A stretch of 64,000 nucleotides of DNA, taken from assembly GCA_018242505.1 (NCBI GenBank), contig JAFEBU010000073.1, positions 186,001-250,000 of the forward strand, written 5' to 3'. Position numbers and translations under genes: made by a program. The notes below the pieces were generated by a model, which saw only the letters and a list, made by a program, of their open reading frames with translations, was not told the origin of the DNA and did not search any database. The DNA is from Pseudomonadota bacterium. GTDB lineage: Bacteria > Pseudomonadota > Alphaproteobacteria > Reyranellales > Reyranellaceae. This document shows, in pieces, positions 51,933 through 61,949 of the stretch (position 1 is the first letter of the stretch; every line of letters begins with the position of its first letter).

Positions 51933-52721
51933 ATGCCGTTCTATGAAAGAGGCAACGTCCGCATCCACTACGAGGAAGCCGGCTCCGGCTTTCCGCTGCT
52001 GATCATTCCCGGCGGGGGATTGAATGCGACCATGTCTTTCCTCGCCGGCCGTGGGCCTTTCAACCCCTTGGCGGAGTTCAAGGGCCGCTACCGCTGCATC
52101 ACCATGGACCTGCGCAACGCCGATGGCGGCCAGTCCTCGGGACCGATCGAGATCGATCGGCCCTGGGACGCCTACACCGACGACCATCTCGGCCTGATGG
52201 ACCACCTCGGCATCCGCCAGTTCATGGTGATGGGTTTCTGCATCGGCGGACCCTTCATCTGGAACCTGTTGCGGCGCGCCTCCGACCGCGTGGTCGCGGC
52301 CGTGCTGGTGCAGCCCAGCGGCCACCGGCCCGAACTGCCCAACCAGTTCTACGAGAACAACATGAAGGGCTGGGGCGCAGGTCTCATTGCCCGCCGGCCC
52401 GAGGTCACGATGGACCAGGTGAGCGCCTTCCTCACCAACATGTACAGCAAGCGCGCCGACTTCGTGTTCACCGTGACCCGCGACTTCGTGCGCGCCTGCC
52501 AGACACCGATCCTCATCCTGCCCGACGACATCCCGCCGCATCCCTACGAAGTGGCGATGGAGTCCGCGATGCTCGCGCCAAATGCACAGGTCAGCCTCTA
52601 TCCATGGAAAGACCCGAAGGAGCGCATCCCGCTCGCAGTACGTCACATCCGGACGTTCCTGCGGGCGAATGAGCCGGCGGCAGCGGCCACCTCTGTTGGG
52701 CAGAGAGTGGCTGCCGACTAA
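51933..52721 (+). CDS. Alpha/beta hydrolase with cysteine nucleophile elbow
   Basis: 262 aa; GAGGA 6 nt upstream of ATG 51933. Starts MPFYERGNVRIHYEEAGSGF, oxyanion segment LLIIPGGGLNATM, and the nucleophile elbow VMGFCIGGPFIWNLL, where the usual G-x-S-x-G is G-F-C-I-G. Dienelactone hydrolases use Cys in the same place. The C-terminal acid/base region is around LPDDIPPHPYEV, with an additional His in VRHIRTFL. Substrate unknown. It overlaps the convergent PhyH gene by 4 bp. Confidence 0.88.
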   Translation: MPFYERGNVRIHYEEAGSGFPLLIIPGGGLNATMSFLAGRGPFNPLAEFKGRYRCITMDLRNADGGQSSGPIEIDRPWDAYTDDHLGLMDHLGIRQFMVMGFCIGGPFIWNLLRRASDRVVAAVLVQPSGHRPELPNQFYENNMKGWGAGLIARRPEVTMDQVSAFLTNMYSKRADFVFTVTRDFVRACQTPILILPDDIPPHPYEVAMESAMLAPNAQVSLYPWKDPKERIPLAVRHIRTFLRANEPAAAATSVGQRVAAD

Positions 52722-53473
52722 ACCGGGCGTCTCCTGAAGAAGCTCCAGGGCTCGCGCATGAACGCCGCCCTCGCCTCCGCCTGCGTCGCAGGGTCCCACA
52801 ACGGCGCGGCGGCGCGGCGTTGGAAGAGCATGTCGCGACGCCCGTCGGTCGTGTTGTTGGATGTGCCATGCGCCACGAAACCGTGCGTCACGATGATGTC
52901 GCCGGCCGCGAGGTGCGGCACGACGAGCCTGGCGCCGGACAGCAGCACGGGCTGGTAGGCCAGCTTGACCTGGCCCCAATGCACCTCCGGATCGGCGAGG
53001 TGCCGCCGGAACTCGTCGGCATACTTGTCGTGCGAGTGCGGCAGGACATGGAAGCCGCCGGCCGTGTCCGACGCGACCGAGGTCAATGCGACTCCGAACA
53101 GGATGTTGAACACGTCGAGCGACGGTCTCTGGCCGCCATCGAGATGGAAATGCCGGCCCACGCCGCCCTTGGTGGCAAAACCCGGCAAGGTCGAGGCAAG
53201 CTGGACGAAATCGAGAGGCGGCGCCGATTCGAGGATCTCGAGCGCCAGCGGATCCAGGACAGTCGTCGCGATCGCGAGGAACTCGGGCTCGCGGCAGTGT
53301 CTCACTTCCCGCCACAGCTCGTTGCGGCTCCTTTCCCAGCCGCCGTCCGGATGGATGGCGTTCAAATGCTCCGCGGCATCCCGGGCGGCGCGCAAGGTTT
53401 GCCGGCCGATCGCACCGGAGACGACGGTATATCCCTGGCCGGTCAATTCCCGCCAATGTGACTGCGTGAACAT
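52718..53473 (-). CDS. Phytanoyl-CoA dioxygenase (PhyH) family protein
   Basis: 251 aa from ATG 53473, preferred over ATG 53497 because AGAGGG lies 6 nt upstream. Fe(II)/2-oxoglutarate-type double-stranded beta helix: RHFHLDGGQRPSLDVF contains the H-x-D ligands, and VTHGFVAHGTSNNTTDGRRDML carries the distal His and the 2-oxoglutarate Arg. An N-terminal FTQSHWRELTGQGYTVV is the common D-x-x-x-x-G-x-V entry. Substrate unknown. Divergent from purA. Confidence 0.88.
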   Translation of the reverse strand: MFTQSHWRELTGQGYTVVSGAIGRQTLRAARDAAEHLNAIHPDGGWERSRNELWREVRHCREPEFLAIATTVLDPLALEILESAPPLDFVQLASTLPGFATKGGVGRHFHLDGGQRPSLDVFNILFGVALTSVASDTAGGFHVLPHSHDKYADEFRRHLADPEVHWGQVKLAYQPVLLSGARLVVPHLAAGDIIVTHGFVAHGTSNNTTDGRRDMLFQRRAAAPLWDPATQAEARAAFMREPWSFFRRRPV

Positions 53474-53695
53474 GGTCGCCCTCTGCGGCTGAACCATTCT
53501 CGCGCCACTGGCGGCGCAGGCAACGGTCGATGCGATATTGCCTGCCCGGCCCTTCTGCCGCAGCGTGCGCCGGCTTTTCCCCTTCGCGGCCCTCCTCCAA
53601 AGTGCTATCCAAGCTCACGCCTCTCCGGCACCGGCCCGGGGAGGCGTTTTCGTGTGTGCAGGCCGGGGCAATCGGACGACAGTCAGGACAGGCAA

Positions 53696-54988
<1,293 letters not shown>

Positions 54989-55038
54989 CGCTCGGCGCCG
55001 GTCGCCGCGCGACGTCGACTCACGGCGCAGACGCGACC

Positions 55039-56199
55039 TCAGATGCTGAGATCGAGGAGGTTGTAGTCCTTGATCCCGGCCCGGGCCTCGTCGTTCCAGC
55101 GATAGCCGAGGCCTTCGTCGGCGTGCGGCTTGTAGACGAAGGGCGTCTCGTCCGGGAAGCGCTGCCGGCGCGCGTCGATGGCGTAGCCGATGAGGCGCGC
55201 ACGTTCGCGGATTCGTCCGGCGTCGTACACGGCTTCCTTGTTGTGCACGCCGCCGGCTTTCACGCCCAGCACCGAGGCACGGCGGTGGAAGCCGAAATTC
55301 AAGGTGACGCGCCAGGCCTTCGAGGTGTTGGCGAACGATCCGTGCAGCGACTGGCGGTTGGTGATGGCGACATCGCCCGGGCTGGCGATGATCGGCACCG
55401 CGTCGGGCAACCGCTCGGTGCCGGCCTGTGTTACCAGGGACCTGATATCGATCCTGCCGAGCTTGTGCGAGCCGGGCACGACCCAGACGCCGTTGGCCGC
55501 GGTGCAGCCATAGAGCTGGGCCATGAAGTTGAAGCCGTGGCTGCCCTGGTCCCAGGTGGGACTGTTCCAGTGCGTCGTGCCGTCCTGATGCCAGGCGACC
55601 GAAGCGCCACGACCGGGTTCCTTGATGAACAACGCCTCGTTGAACGGCGCGAAATCCGGGCCATTGATTGCCGCCGCGACCGCGAGAAGGCCGGGATGGC
55701 CGTAGACCCGCAGCGCCGCTTCGGAGAACTGCAGCGAGCCCAGGATCAAATAAACGACTTCCTTCGGCGCATCTGCCGCCGCCGGCGGCTCGTACATCTT
55801 CACAGGATGCCGACCGTTGGCGAGATCGGTGCCGCCGAACGGATCGCCCAAAGGCTTGGACCAGAGCAGCGTCGGCGCCTTGCAGTCCGCGGCAAGCGCC
55901 GGACGCCCCCTGGCGTCGACCGCCGCACCGCGCTCGACCGGCAGACGGTCGAGAATATCCTTCACGTCGCGTTCGATGTCGGCCAGTTCGTCCGCCTTCA
56001 ACACGCCCTCGAAGACGTAGAAGCCACAGCGCCAATAGGCCTCGACAATGTCGGGATGCAGTTCGCCCGATGCGGTGAAGCGGATCGGGCCGCGATTGCC
56101 GAGGGCAAAGGCCTTGCGCTCTCCCTGGCGCAGATAGGCCTGCATCGCCGCCTCCTCGGAACCGTAGGTCACGGTTGCGGTCGCGCTGGACCCATCCAT
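55039..56199 (-). CDS. Phytanoyl-CoA dioxygenase family protein
   Basis: 386 aa from ATG 56199 (GGAGGA 5 nt upstream). The region FYVFEGVLKADELADIERDV is the typical PhyH start; iron ligands in VAWHQDGTTHWNS and NRQSLHGSFANTSKAWRVT (distal His and Arg). It is longer than the 251-aa PhyH nearby by an N-terminal segment of about 60 residues and a C-terminal tail. Convergent with purA, divergent from the ThDP enzyme gene. Substrate unknown; the clustering of three oxygenase genes suggests breakdown of a hydrophobic or aromatic compound. Confidence 0.9.
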   Translation of the reverse strand: MDGSSATATVTYGSEEAAMQAYLRQGERKAFALGNRGPIRFTASGELHPDIVEAYWRCGFYVFEGVLKADELADIERDVKDILDRLPVERGAAVDARGRPALAADCKAPTLLWSKPLGDPFGGTDLANGRHPVKMYEPPAAADAPKEVVYLILGSLQFSEAALRVYGHPGLLAVAAAINGPDFAPFNEALFIKEPGRGASVAWHQDGTTHWNSPTWDQGSHGFNFMAQLYGCTAANGVWVVPGSHKLGRIDIRSLVTQAGTERLPDAVPIIASPGDVAITNRQSLHGSFANTSKAWRVTLNFGFHRRASVLGVKAGGVHNKEAVYDAGRIRERARLIGYAIDARRQRFPDETPFVYKPHADEGLGYRWNDEARAGIKDYNLLDLSI

Positions 56200-56371
56200 G
56201 TCTTCCTCCCGGGAAGTGATTTCCACAAGGATAGCGTTCGACGACAACGGCTGACAATCGCCGCGGCTTCGCCACCTTTCGCATCGCGGCGAACCGGGTC
56301 GTCCCGGGGCAGCAGGTCGTTTCGCGACCGCCCGTACCGCGTTACCCTTCAATCATCGAGGAGGAGATTCC

Positions 56372-58045
56372 ATGCCTGACGCCCGCGTCACCAACACCAT
56401 CATGGGCCGCGACGCCTTCCTGCGCGTGCTGAGCGACGAAGGCGTCGTGAAGATGTTCGGCAATCCTGGCACGACCGAATTGCCGATCATGCACGCGCTC
56501 TCGTCGGCGCCGGAGATGGGCTATGTGCTGGCGCTCCAGGAGGCGATCGTGATCGCCATGGCCGACGGCTACGCCCGCGCCTCGGGCAGGCTCGTCTCCT
56601 GCAATGTCCATGTGGCGCCCGGCCTCGGCAATGCCATCGGCTCGATCTACACCTCCTATGTCTCGGGCACGCCCATGATCGTGACCGCCGGCCAGCAGGA
56701 GCAGGGCCACGGCCTGACGGAACCGCTGCTCTATGCGCCGCTCGTGCCGATCGCGACGCCGGTCGTGAAATGGGCCACCGAAGTGAACCGCATCGAGGAC
56801 CTGCCCCGCATCCTGCGCCGCGCCGCCAAGGTGGCGATGACGGCGCCGACCGGCCCCGTGTTCATCTCCTTGCCGGGCGACATCCTGAACAACGAGGCGG
56901 CGATCGATCTCGGCAGCGTGACGCGCGTCGATACGGCGGTTCGTCCGTCGGATCGCGCGCTCGAACAGCTCGCCAAGCGGCTGCTCGCGGCCAGGAAGCT
57001 CGTCATCGTCGCCGGACCGGAGATCGCCTCGTCCGACGCCTTCGCCGAAGCGGCGGCGCTCGCCGAAACGCTGGGCGCGCCGGTGCTGCAGCAGACCGTG
57101 GGCTACGGCGCCCACTTTCCCAGCGAGCATCCAGCCTATATCGGCGCTCTCAACCGCGACCAGAAGCGCGTGCGGCAGATCCTCTCCGAGTACGACCTGA
57201 TGTTCTGCGTCGGCTCCGACGTCCTCAAGATGTCGGTGTGGAGCGACGTCGAGCCGTTGCCGGAGACGACCAAGGTGGCGATGGTGGGCCTGCGCGACTG
57301 GGAGATGGGCAAGAACTTCCCGGCCGAGATCGCGCTGCGCGCCGACGTGAAGGAGACGCTGAAGGCGCTGGTGCCGCTCCTGAAGAAGCTGGGCGGTGCG
57401 GCGCTCGCGGTAAAGGCCAAGGCGAACCTCGACGCCCTCGCCTCGACGAACTGGAGCGCCCAGCGCGCGCAGCGGCAGAAGGCGCTCGCCAAGCCGGTCG
57501 CGGGCCAGCCGCTGCCGGCGGAATGGGTGATGGCGAAGCTCAGCAAGATCCTGCCCAGGAATGCCGTCGTGGTCGACGAAGGCCTCACCAGCGCCGCCAC
57601 CTTGCCGACCTACTTCCCCTATCGCGACCGCGACAGCTTCTTCGGCAATGTGAGCGGTGGCATCGGTTGGGGCATCGCGGCGTCGGTGGGCGTGCAGATC
57701 GCCCTGCCCGAGCGCCACGTCGTGGCGGTGATCGGCGACGGCAGCGCAATGTATTCCATCCAGGCACTGTGGACCGCGGCCAACCTCAAGCTGCCGATGA
57801 CCTTCCTGATCTGCAACAACGGCGGCTATCAGATCCTGAAGAACCGCCTGAAGCTGTTCCATGGCAACGACCAGCCGATCGGCATGGACTTCAAGGACCC
57901 GCCGATCGATGCCTGCGCCCTCGCCAAGGGCTTCGGCGTCGCGGCCGAGCGGGTCGCCACGGCCGAGGCATTCGAGGCGTCGCTCGCCAAGTCGCTGAAG
58001 TCGACGACCGGCCCGACCCTGATCGAGGTGATGATCAAGAGCTGA
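56372..58045 (+). CDS. Thiamine diphosphate enzyme, benzoylformate decarboxylase-like
   Basis: 557 aa. PYR domain: FGNPGTTELPIMHAL and the activating Glu in LALQEAIVIAMADGYARASG; central domain with VIVAGPEIASSDAFAEA; PP domain with the ThDP motif GDGSAMYSIQALWTAANLKLPMTFLICNNGGY. Closest to MdlC/acetolactate-synthase-like decarboxylases acting on aryl 2-oxoacids; GNPGTTE and HVAPGLGNAIG fit. A GAGGAGA site lies 7 nt before ATG 56372. Exact substrate unknown. Confidence 0.88.
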   Translation: MPDARVTNTIMGRDAFLRVLSDEGVVKMFGNPGTTELPIMHALSSAPEMGYVLALQEAIVIAMADGYARASGRLVSCNVHVAPGLGNAIGSIYTSYVSGTPMIVTAGQQEQGHGLTEPLLYAPLVPIATPVVKWATEVNRIEDLPRILRRAAKVAMTAPTGPVFISLPGDILNNEAAIDLGSVTRVDTAVRPSDRALEQLAKRLLAARKLVIVAGPEIASSDAFAEAAALAETLGAPVLQQTVGYGAHFPSEHPAYIGALNRDQKRVRQILSEYDLMFCVGSDVLKMSVWSDVEPLPETTKVAMVGLRDWEMGKNFPAEIALRADVKETLKALVPLLKKLGGAALAVKAKANLDALASTNWSAQRAQRQKALAKPVAGQPLPAEWVMAKLSKILPRNAVVVDEGLTSAATLPTYFPYRDRDSFFGNVSGGIGWGIAASVGVQIALPERHVVAVIGDGSAMYSIQALWTAANLKLPMTFLICNNGGYQILKNRLKLFHGNDQPIGMDFKDPPIDACALAKGFGVAAERVATAEAFEASLAKSLKSTTGPTLIEVMIKS

Positions 58046-58144
58046 CCGTCTCCTGCGCCAGGACAGCCGTGTCACCCCGGGTCACGCGCGGCGCCCGCGC
58101 TGAAGCGAGGGATTCTCGATCGGCGCTGGCGCAAGATCCTTCGA

Positions 58145-59521
58145 TCAGGAGGTCACCGATGCAGGCGAAGACGGCGTCCGCGTCTCCTCCGCCGAGCGCG
58201 CCGGCGCCAATGGCGGGTGCACGGCGGCGGCGAGCGTCGATGCATAGACGGCCCGCCAGTCGCCGCCGTCATCGGGGTGGGTGAAGTAGCCGCTGCGCGC
58301 GCCGCGATAGACGCTGCCGTCCTCGACGCCGGGCGGCGACGTGCCGTCGCGCAAGGCACGTGCGGCAAGCAACAGACGACGGCGCGTGCGGGTGATCATC
58401 TGGTCCGCAGGCGACAGATGCTCGAACGCATGATCGGTGATCGGGCCCATGCTTTCGGTGATCGCCTGGTCCTGCAGGTGGATGCCGTCGATACCGCTGT
58501 AGATCGCATTGCTGCGCTGCGCCTCGCGGTCCATGCCCCAGTCATTGCCTTCGTTCATCGCCATGCGCCAGCGGCCGAGCCAGGCCGTGGTGTTGGGCAG
58601 GAACCTCAGCCCGCCGCGGCCGGTGCCGCCGATCGGACGGCCGTCCTTGAACGCGGGCTGCGGCAGGCTCATCGCCGATGTCGCATGCTTCCACCAGATG
58701 AAGACGAACATGGTGTGGCCGTCGTCGAGCGGCACCCAGCCGCGGGCATGCATGTGGCTGCCGAACTCGCCGTTGGGCGCCTGCGACCAGCAGGGGAACA
58801 GGAAATTGGCGAAGCGCCAGTAGGTGCGGCCGGGACCGGCGGCGCGGTAGCCCGCATATTGCGTGCCCCAGGGCGCGTCGCTGACATGGTACTGCGGTGC
58901 GCGGTTGGTGATGGTGTAGTAGAATGGATCGCTCTCCGGCACGTCGCTCGGATCGACGTGGCCGCCATGCAGGAAGCCGAAATGCGAGGTGTCGATCTCG
59001 CCCTCCAGCGCCTGCAGCCAGTTGCAGTCGCGCTGGATCAGGCTGACGTTGATCTCGTCCTCGGGCATGTCGAGGATCTCGAACCCGGGCAGCGGCGGCG
59101 CCTCGGCATGATCGCCCATATAAACCCAGACCAGCCCCGCACGTTCGATCGCGCGGTAGGCCTTGGCCTTCACTTTATGTTTGAAGTCCTGGTGTCCGGG
59201 CACGCTTGGCATATCGAGGCAATTGCCAGCGACGTCGTACTTCCAGCCGTGATAGAGGCAGCGAAGACCGCCCTTTTCGTTGCGGCCGAGGAAGAGCGAC
59301 GCACAACGATGCGGGCAGCGGTGATCCATCACACCCACACGACCTGCGCTGTCGCGAAAGGCGATCAGCTTCTCGCCGAGCAGCATCAGTCTCGTTGGCG
59401 GCCCGTCGCGTTCGAGCTCCGACGACATCAAGGCCGGCAGCCAGTATTGCCGCATCAGGCGGCCCATGGCCGTGCCGGGCCCGATCTGCGTGAGTTCCGC
59501 GCCTTCGCTCGCCGTGGTCAT
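58145..59521 (-). CDS. Aromatic ring-hydroxylating oxygenase, alpha subunit (Rieske type)
   Basis: 458 aa. Rieske [2Fe-2S] site C-P-H-R-C...C-L-Y-H-G-W-K-Y-D in HRCPHRCASLFLGRNEKGG and RCLYHGWKYD (around residues 70-105). Mononuclear iron site EGEIDTSHFGFLHGGH with the two histidines; the third ligand is expected further on. Similar to phthalate 4,5-dioxygenase or LigX-type single-component oxygenases. No reductase gene adjoins it. Divergent from nothing; the next gene upstream on the same strand is the enoyl-CoA hydratase, with a 229-bp gap in which I see no gene. Confidence 0.9.
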   Translation of the reverse strand: MTTASEGAELTQIGPGTAMGRLMRQYWLPALMSSELERDGPPTRLMLLGEKLIAFRDSAGRVGVMDHRCPHRCASLFLGRNEKGGLRCLYHGWKYDVAGNCLDMPSVPGHQDFKHKVKAKAYRAIERAGLVWVYMGDHAEAPPLPGFEILDMPEDEINVSLIQRDCNWLQALEGEIDTSHFGFLHGGHVDPSDVPESDPFYYTITNRAPQYHVSDAPWGTQYAGYRAAGPGRTYWRFANFLFPCWSQAPNGEFGSHMHARGWVPLDDGHTMFVFIWWKHATSAMSLPQPAFKDGRPIGGTGRGGLRFLPNTTAWLGRWRMAMNEGNDWGMDREAQRSNAIYSGIDGIHLQDQAITESMGPITDHAFEHLSPADQMITRTRRRLLLAARALRDGTSPPGVEDGSVYRGARSGYFTHPDDGGDWRAVYASTLAAAVHPPLAPARSAEETRTPSSPASVTS

Positions 59522-59750
59522 GGGGACGCCTCAGGCTTGTGTGGATCGGCGAAGGATAGCGGCAGCCACCGCCGGCCGCCACGCTCACATAGCGATGCCT
59601 TTCCATCGCGGGATCACGACGGGGAAGTGCCCGCGACGCACAGGCGGAGGGGTCATGAGCATCGTGTCGGTGCCGCTGCCCCCCGCGGCCCTTACAGGCC
59701 ACCTGCCCAGCTTCGCCGGAGAGCAAGGGATTCAAGCAGCCCAGGCCGCT

Positions 59751-60602
59751 TCAGCCGGCGGCTTTCTCATGCTTCTTGATCGAGGGCATCAGTCCGGTCG
59801 GATCGACCAGCTTGCCGTGCACGATCATGTTGTGGGCGTGCGCGAGATGGTGCAGTGCGAACGCGGTTTGCATGGCGCTCACACGGCCCTGCGCGTCCTG
59901 GGCGGCGTTGACCGCCTGCTTCACCAGCTTGAGGGCGAAAAGCGGCTTTTGCGCAATTCGTTCGGCCATCGCCATGCCGAAGGACTCGAGTTCGGCGCGC
60001 GGCACGACATGGTTCACCATGCCCAGCCGATACGCCTCCTGCGCCCTGATCCAGTCCGCGGTGAACAGGAACTCCTTGGCCTTGCGCACGCCCATCTCCC
60101 AGGGATGGGCGAAGAACTCCGCGCCGCCCACGCCCATCGCCACCGTATGGTCGAGGAACTCGGCATCGTCCGACGCCACGATGAGATCGCACGGCCACAT
60201 CAGCATCAGGCCGCCGGCGATGACCTTGCCGTGGACCAGGGCAAGCGTCGGCTTGGGGATGTTGCGCCAGCGCTCGCAGAAGCCGATGTAGATCTCCTGC
60301 TCGCGGGCATATTGCGCCTCCGCACCTGGTCTGCCGAACCCGCCCCAGGTGCCGACCGTCTCGTGCTTCCTCATGTTGCCATGACCGTCGACCTCGCGCA
60401 GGTCGTGGCCGGAGGAGAAATGCGGGCCATTCGCGGACAGCACGATCACCTTCACTTGGTCATCCTGCGCCGCGCGATCGAAGGCCTCGTTCAGCGCGTA
60501 GAGGAAGGCCGTGTCCTGGGCGTTGCGCGTATCGGCCCGGTTCAGCACGATGCGGGCGATTGCGGGCGTCGGCGTTTCGTAGAGGATGGCCGTGCTCGTC
60601 AT
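59751..60602 (-). CDS. Enoyl-CoA hydratase/isomerase family protein
   Basis: 283 aa crotonase fold. Oxyanion-hole segments VLSANGPHFSSGHDLREVDG and ALVHGKVIAGGLMLMWPCDLIVAS, VGGAEFFAHPWEMGVRKAKEFLFTAD and RAQEAYRLGMVNHVVPR. One catalytic Glu position of classic hydratases appears to be substituted in GGAEFFAHPWE, so it may be an isomerase or hydrolase. Divergent from the epoxide-hydrolase-like gene, 33 bp apart. Confidence 0.9.
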   Translation of the reverse strand: MTSTAILYETPTPAIARIVLNRADTRNAQDTAFLYALNEAFDRAAQDDQVKVIVLSANGPHFSSGHDLREVDGHGNMRKHETVGTWGGFGRPGAEAQYAREQEIYIGFCERWRNIPKPTLALVHGKVIAGGLMLMWPCDLIVASDDAEFLDHTVAMGVGGAEFFAHPWEMGVRKAKEFLFTADWIRAQEAYRLGMVNHVVPRAELESFGMAMAERIAQKPLFALKLVKQAVNAAQDAQGRVSAMQTAFALHHLAHAHNMIVHGKLVDPTGLMPSIKKHEKAAG

Positions 60603-60635
60603 GATGTCCTCCCAAGTTTGCCGTCGAGCTTACCC

Positions 60636-61511
60636 ATGCCCACCGTGAATCACACCTTCCTCGAGACCCGCGGTTTCACCACGCACGTCGCCGGGGCCGG
60701 CACGGGCCCGCCGCTGATCCTGCTCCATGGCTGGCCGGAATTCTGGGCGACGTGGGAACCGATGTTCGAACGCCTCGCCGGCCGCTATCGTCTGCTTGCG
60801 CCGGATTTCCGTGGTTTCGGCGAAAGCGGCAATCCCGCGTCGGGCCGCTCCGATCAGGCCGGTCCCGACGTGTTGGCCGACGACATCGCCGCACTCATGG
60901 ACGCGCTCGGGCTCGAACGCGCCGGCTTCGTCGGCCACGACGTCGGTGGCTATGTGATGCAGCGCCTGGCGCTGCGCCATCCCGACAAGGTCGCCGGCCT
61001 GTTCTTCTTCAACTGCGGCACGCATGGCATCGGTGCGCGCTGGCGCGATCCGCAGCAGATCAACGAGATCTGGTACCAGACCTTCCATCAGATGCCGTTC
61101 GCACCTGAGCTGGTTGGCGCCACACGTGCGAGCTGCCGCGCCTATATCGGCCATTTCCTGCGTCACTGGTCGCATCGCAAGGATGCCTTCGATGCCGTGC
61201 TGGAGCGCTGGGTCGACAACTTCCTGCGTCCCGGCAACCTGCAGGGCGGCTTCAACTGGTACATCTCGCAGAATGCAGGACGACTCGCCGTGATGGCCGG
61301 CAGCGCACCGAAGCCGCCGAAGATCAGGCAGCCTGCGCGCGTCTTCTGGGGTCGGCATGACCCGGTGCTGAAGAGCGCCTGGATCGACGTGGTCGGCGAC
61401 TATTTCGAGGACGTCGAGGCCAGCATCGCCGAGGACGCGGGCCACTTCGTCCACTACGAGACGCCGGATGCCGCTGCAGAGGAGATCCACCGCTTCTTCG
61501 AGCGTATCTGA
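60636..61511 (+). CDS. Alpha/beta hydrolase, epoxide hydrolase/haloacetate dehalogenase-like
   Basis: 291 aa from ATG 60636. HGWPE oxyanion segment (LLHGWPEFWATWEPMFERLA), PDFRGFGES, and nucleophile elbow VGHDVGGYVMQRLA with aspartate as nucleophile, as in epoxide hydrolases and haloalkane/haloacetate dehalogenases. Cap domain 130-220; acid in FWGRHDPVLK and base His in EDAGHFVHYETPD. Its stop codon lies inside a tandem palindromic repeat (61494-61541). Confidence 0.9.
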   Translation: MPTVNHTFLETRGFTTHVAGAGTGPPLILLHGWPEFWATWEPMFERLAGRYRLLAPDFRGFGESGNPASGRSDQAGPDVLADDIAALMDALGLERAGFVGHDVGGYVMQRLALRHPDKVAGLFFFNCGTHGIGARWRDPQQINEIWYQTFHQMPFAPELVGATRASCRAYIGHFLRHWSHRKDAFDAVLERWVDNFLRPGNLQGGFNWYISQNAGRLAVMAGSAPKPPKIRQPARVFWGRHDPVLKSAWIDVVGDYFEDVEASIAEDAGHFVHYETPDAAAEEIHRFFERI

Positions 61512-61541
61512 TACGCATTCTTCGAACGTATCAGATACGCG
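61494..61541. repeat. 24-bp near-perfect tandem repeat containing palindromes
   Basis: Unit 1 (61494-61517) and unit 2 (61518-61541) differ at three positions. Each carries a CGTATC-N-GATACG palindrome (GCGTATCTGATACGC in unit 1). Unit 1 contains the last codons and TGA of the hydrolase gene. Could be a terminator-like or regulator-binding pair upstream of the ArsR operon, or simple duplication. Confidence 0.75.
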
Positions 61542-61561
61542 TGATCGTCCAGCTCCTCTGA

Positions 61562-61585
61562 ATACTTAGGTATTGACCTAAGTAT
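61562..61585. promoter_or_regulatory. Candidate ArsR operator overlapping a promoter
   Basis: ATACTTAGGT-ATTG-ACCTAAGTAT, a perfect 10-bp inverted repeat 25 bp before the ArsR start. TTGACC (61573-61578) inside it could be the -35 box; a -10 is then near TAGGGA at 61596. Such a site suits autorepression of the ArsR-SRPBCC operon. Confidence 0.65.
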
Positions 61586-61610
61586 CAGGCCCGCGTAGGG
61601 ACGATGCCGC

Positions 61611-61949
61611 ATGGGTGTCGCGGCTCAAACGATGGACTCGGTTTTCCGGGCGCTGGCCGATCCGACGCGCCGGCTGGTGCTGGAACGGTTGACGCGTGGA
61701 CCTGAATCGGTGAGCGGGCTCGCCGCGCCGTTCGATATGGCGCTGCCCTCGTTCGTCGAGCACCTGCGGGTGCTGGAGGATTGCGGCCTGGTGAATTCCA
61801 GCAAGGCCGGCCGGGTACGAACCTACCGCCTCGTGCCCAAGCGCCTGCGCCAGGCCGAGGACTGGCTCGCCCGGCAGCGGCATCTGTGGGAGCGCCGCCT
61901 CGATCAGCTCGATGCCTACCTCTTGGAGATGAAGGAGAAACGGTCATGA
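61611..61949 (+). CDS. ArsR family winged-helix transcriptional regulator
   Basis: 112 aa. Typical start VFRALADPTRRLVLERLTRGPESVSGLAAPFDMALPSFVEHLRVLEDCGLV, with recognition helix PSFVEHLRVLE and the wing SSKAGRVRTYRL. No metal-binding cysteine pair, so it belongs to the SRPBCC-linked ArsR group, not the arsenic sensors. ATG 61611 has no good SD; ATG 61632 (MDSVFRALADP) is possible. Overlaps the SRPBCC gene by 4 bp and likely represses from the dyad at 61562. Confidence 0.9.
   Translation: MGVAAQTMDSVFRALADPTRRLVLERLTRGPESVSGLAAPFDMALPSFVEHLRVLEDCGLVNSSKAGRVRTYRLVPKRLRQAEDWLARQRHLWERRLDQLDAYLLEMKEKRS

Noticed and set aside
59522..59750. Possible small gene between the Rieske oxygenase and enoyl-CoA hydratase genes (ATG 59655, +)
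   Set aside because: GGAGGGG precedes the ATG, but the frame simply runs into antisense of the hydratase gene with no stop or family match. I treat the 229 bp as non-coding.
59466..60635. Long in-frame extension upstream of the epoxide-hydrolase-like gene
   Set aside because: Antisense to the enoyl-CoA hydratase gene and low complexity. The hydrolase fold begins at 60636.
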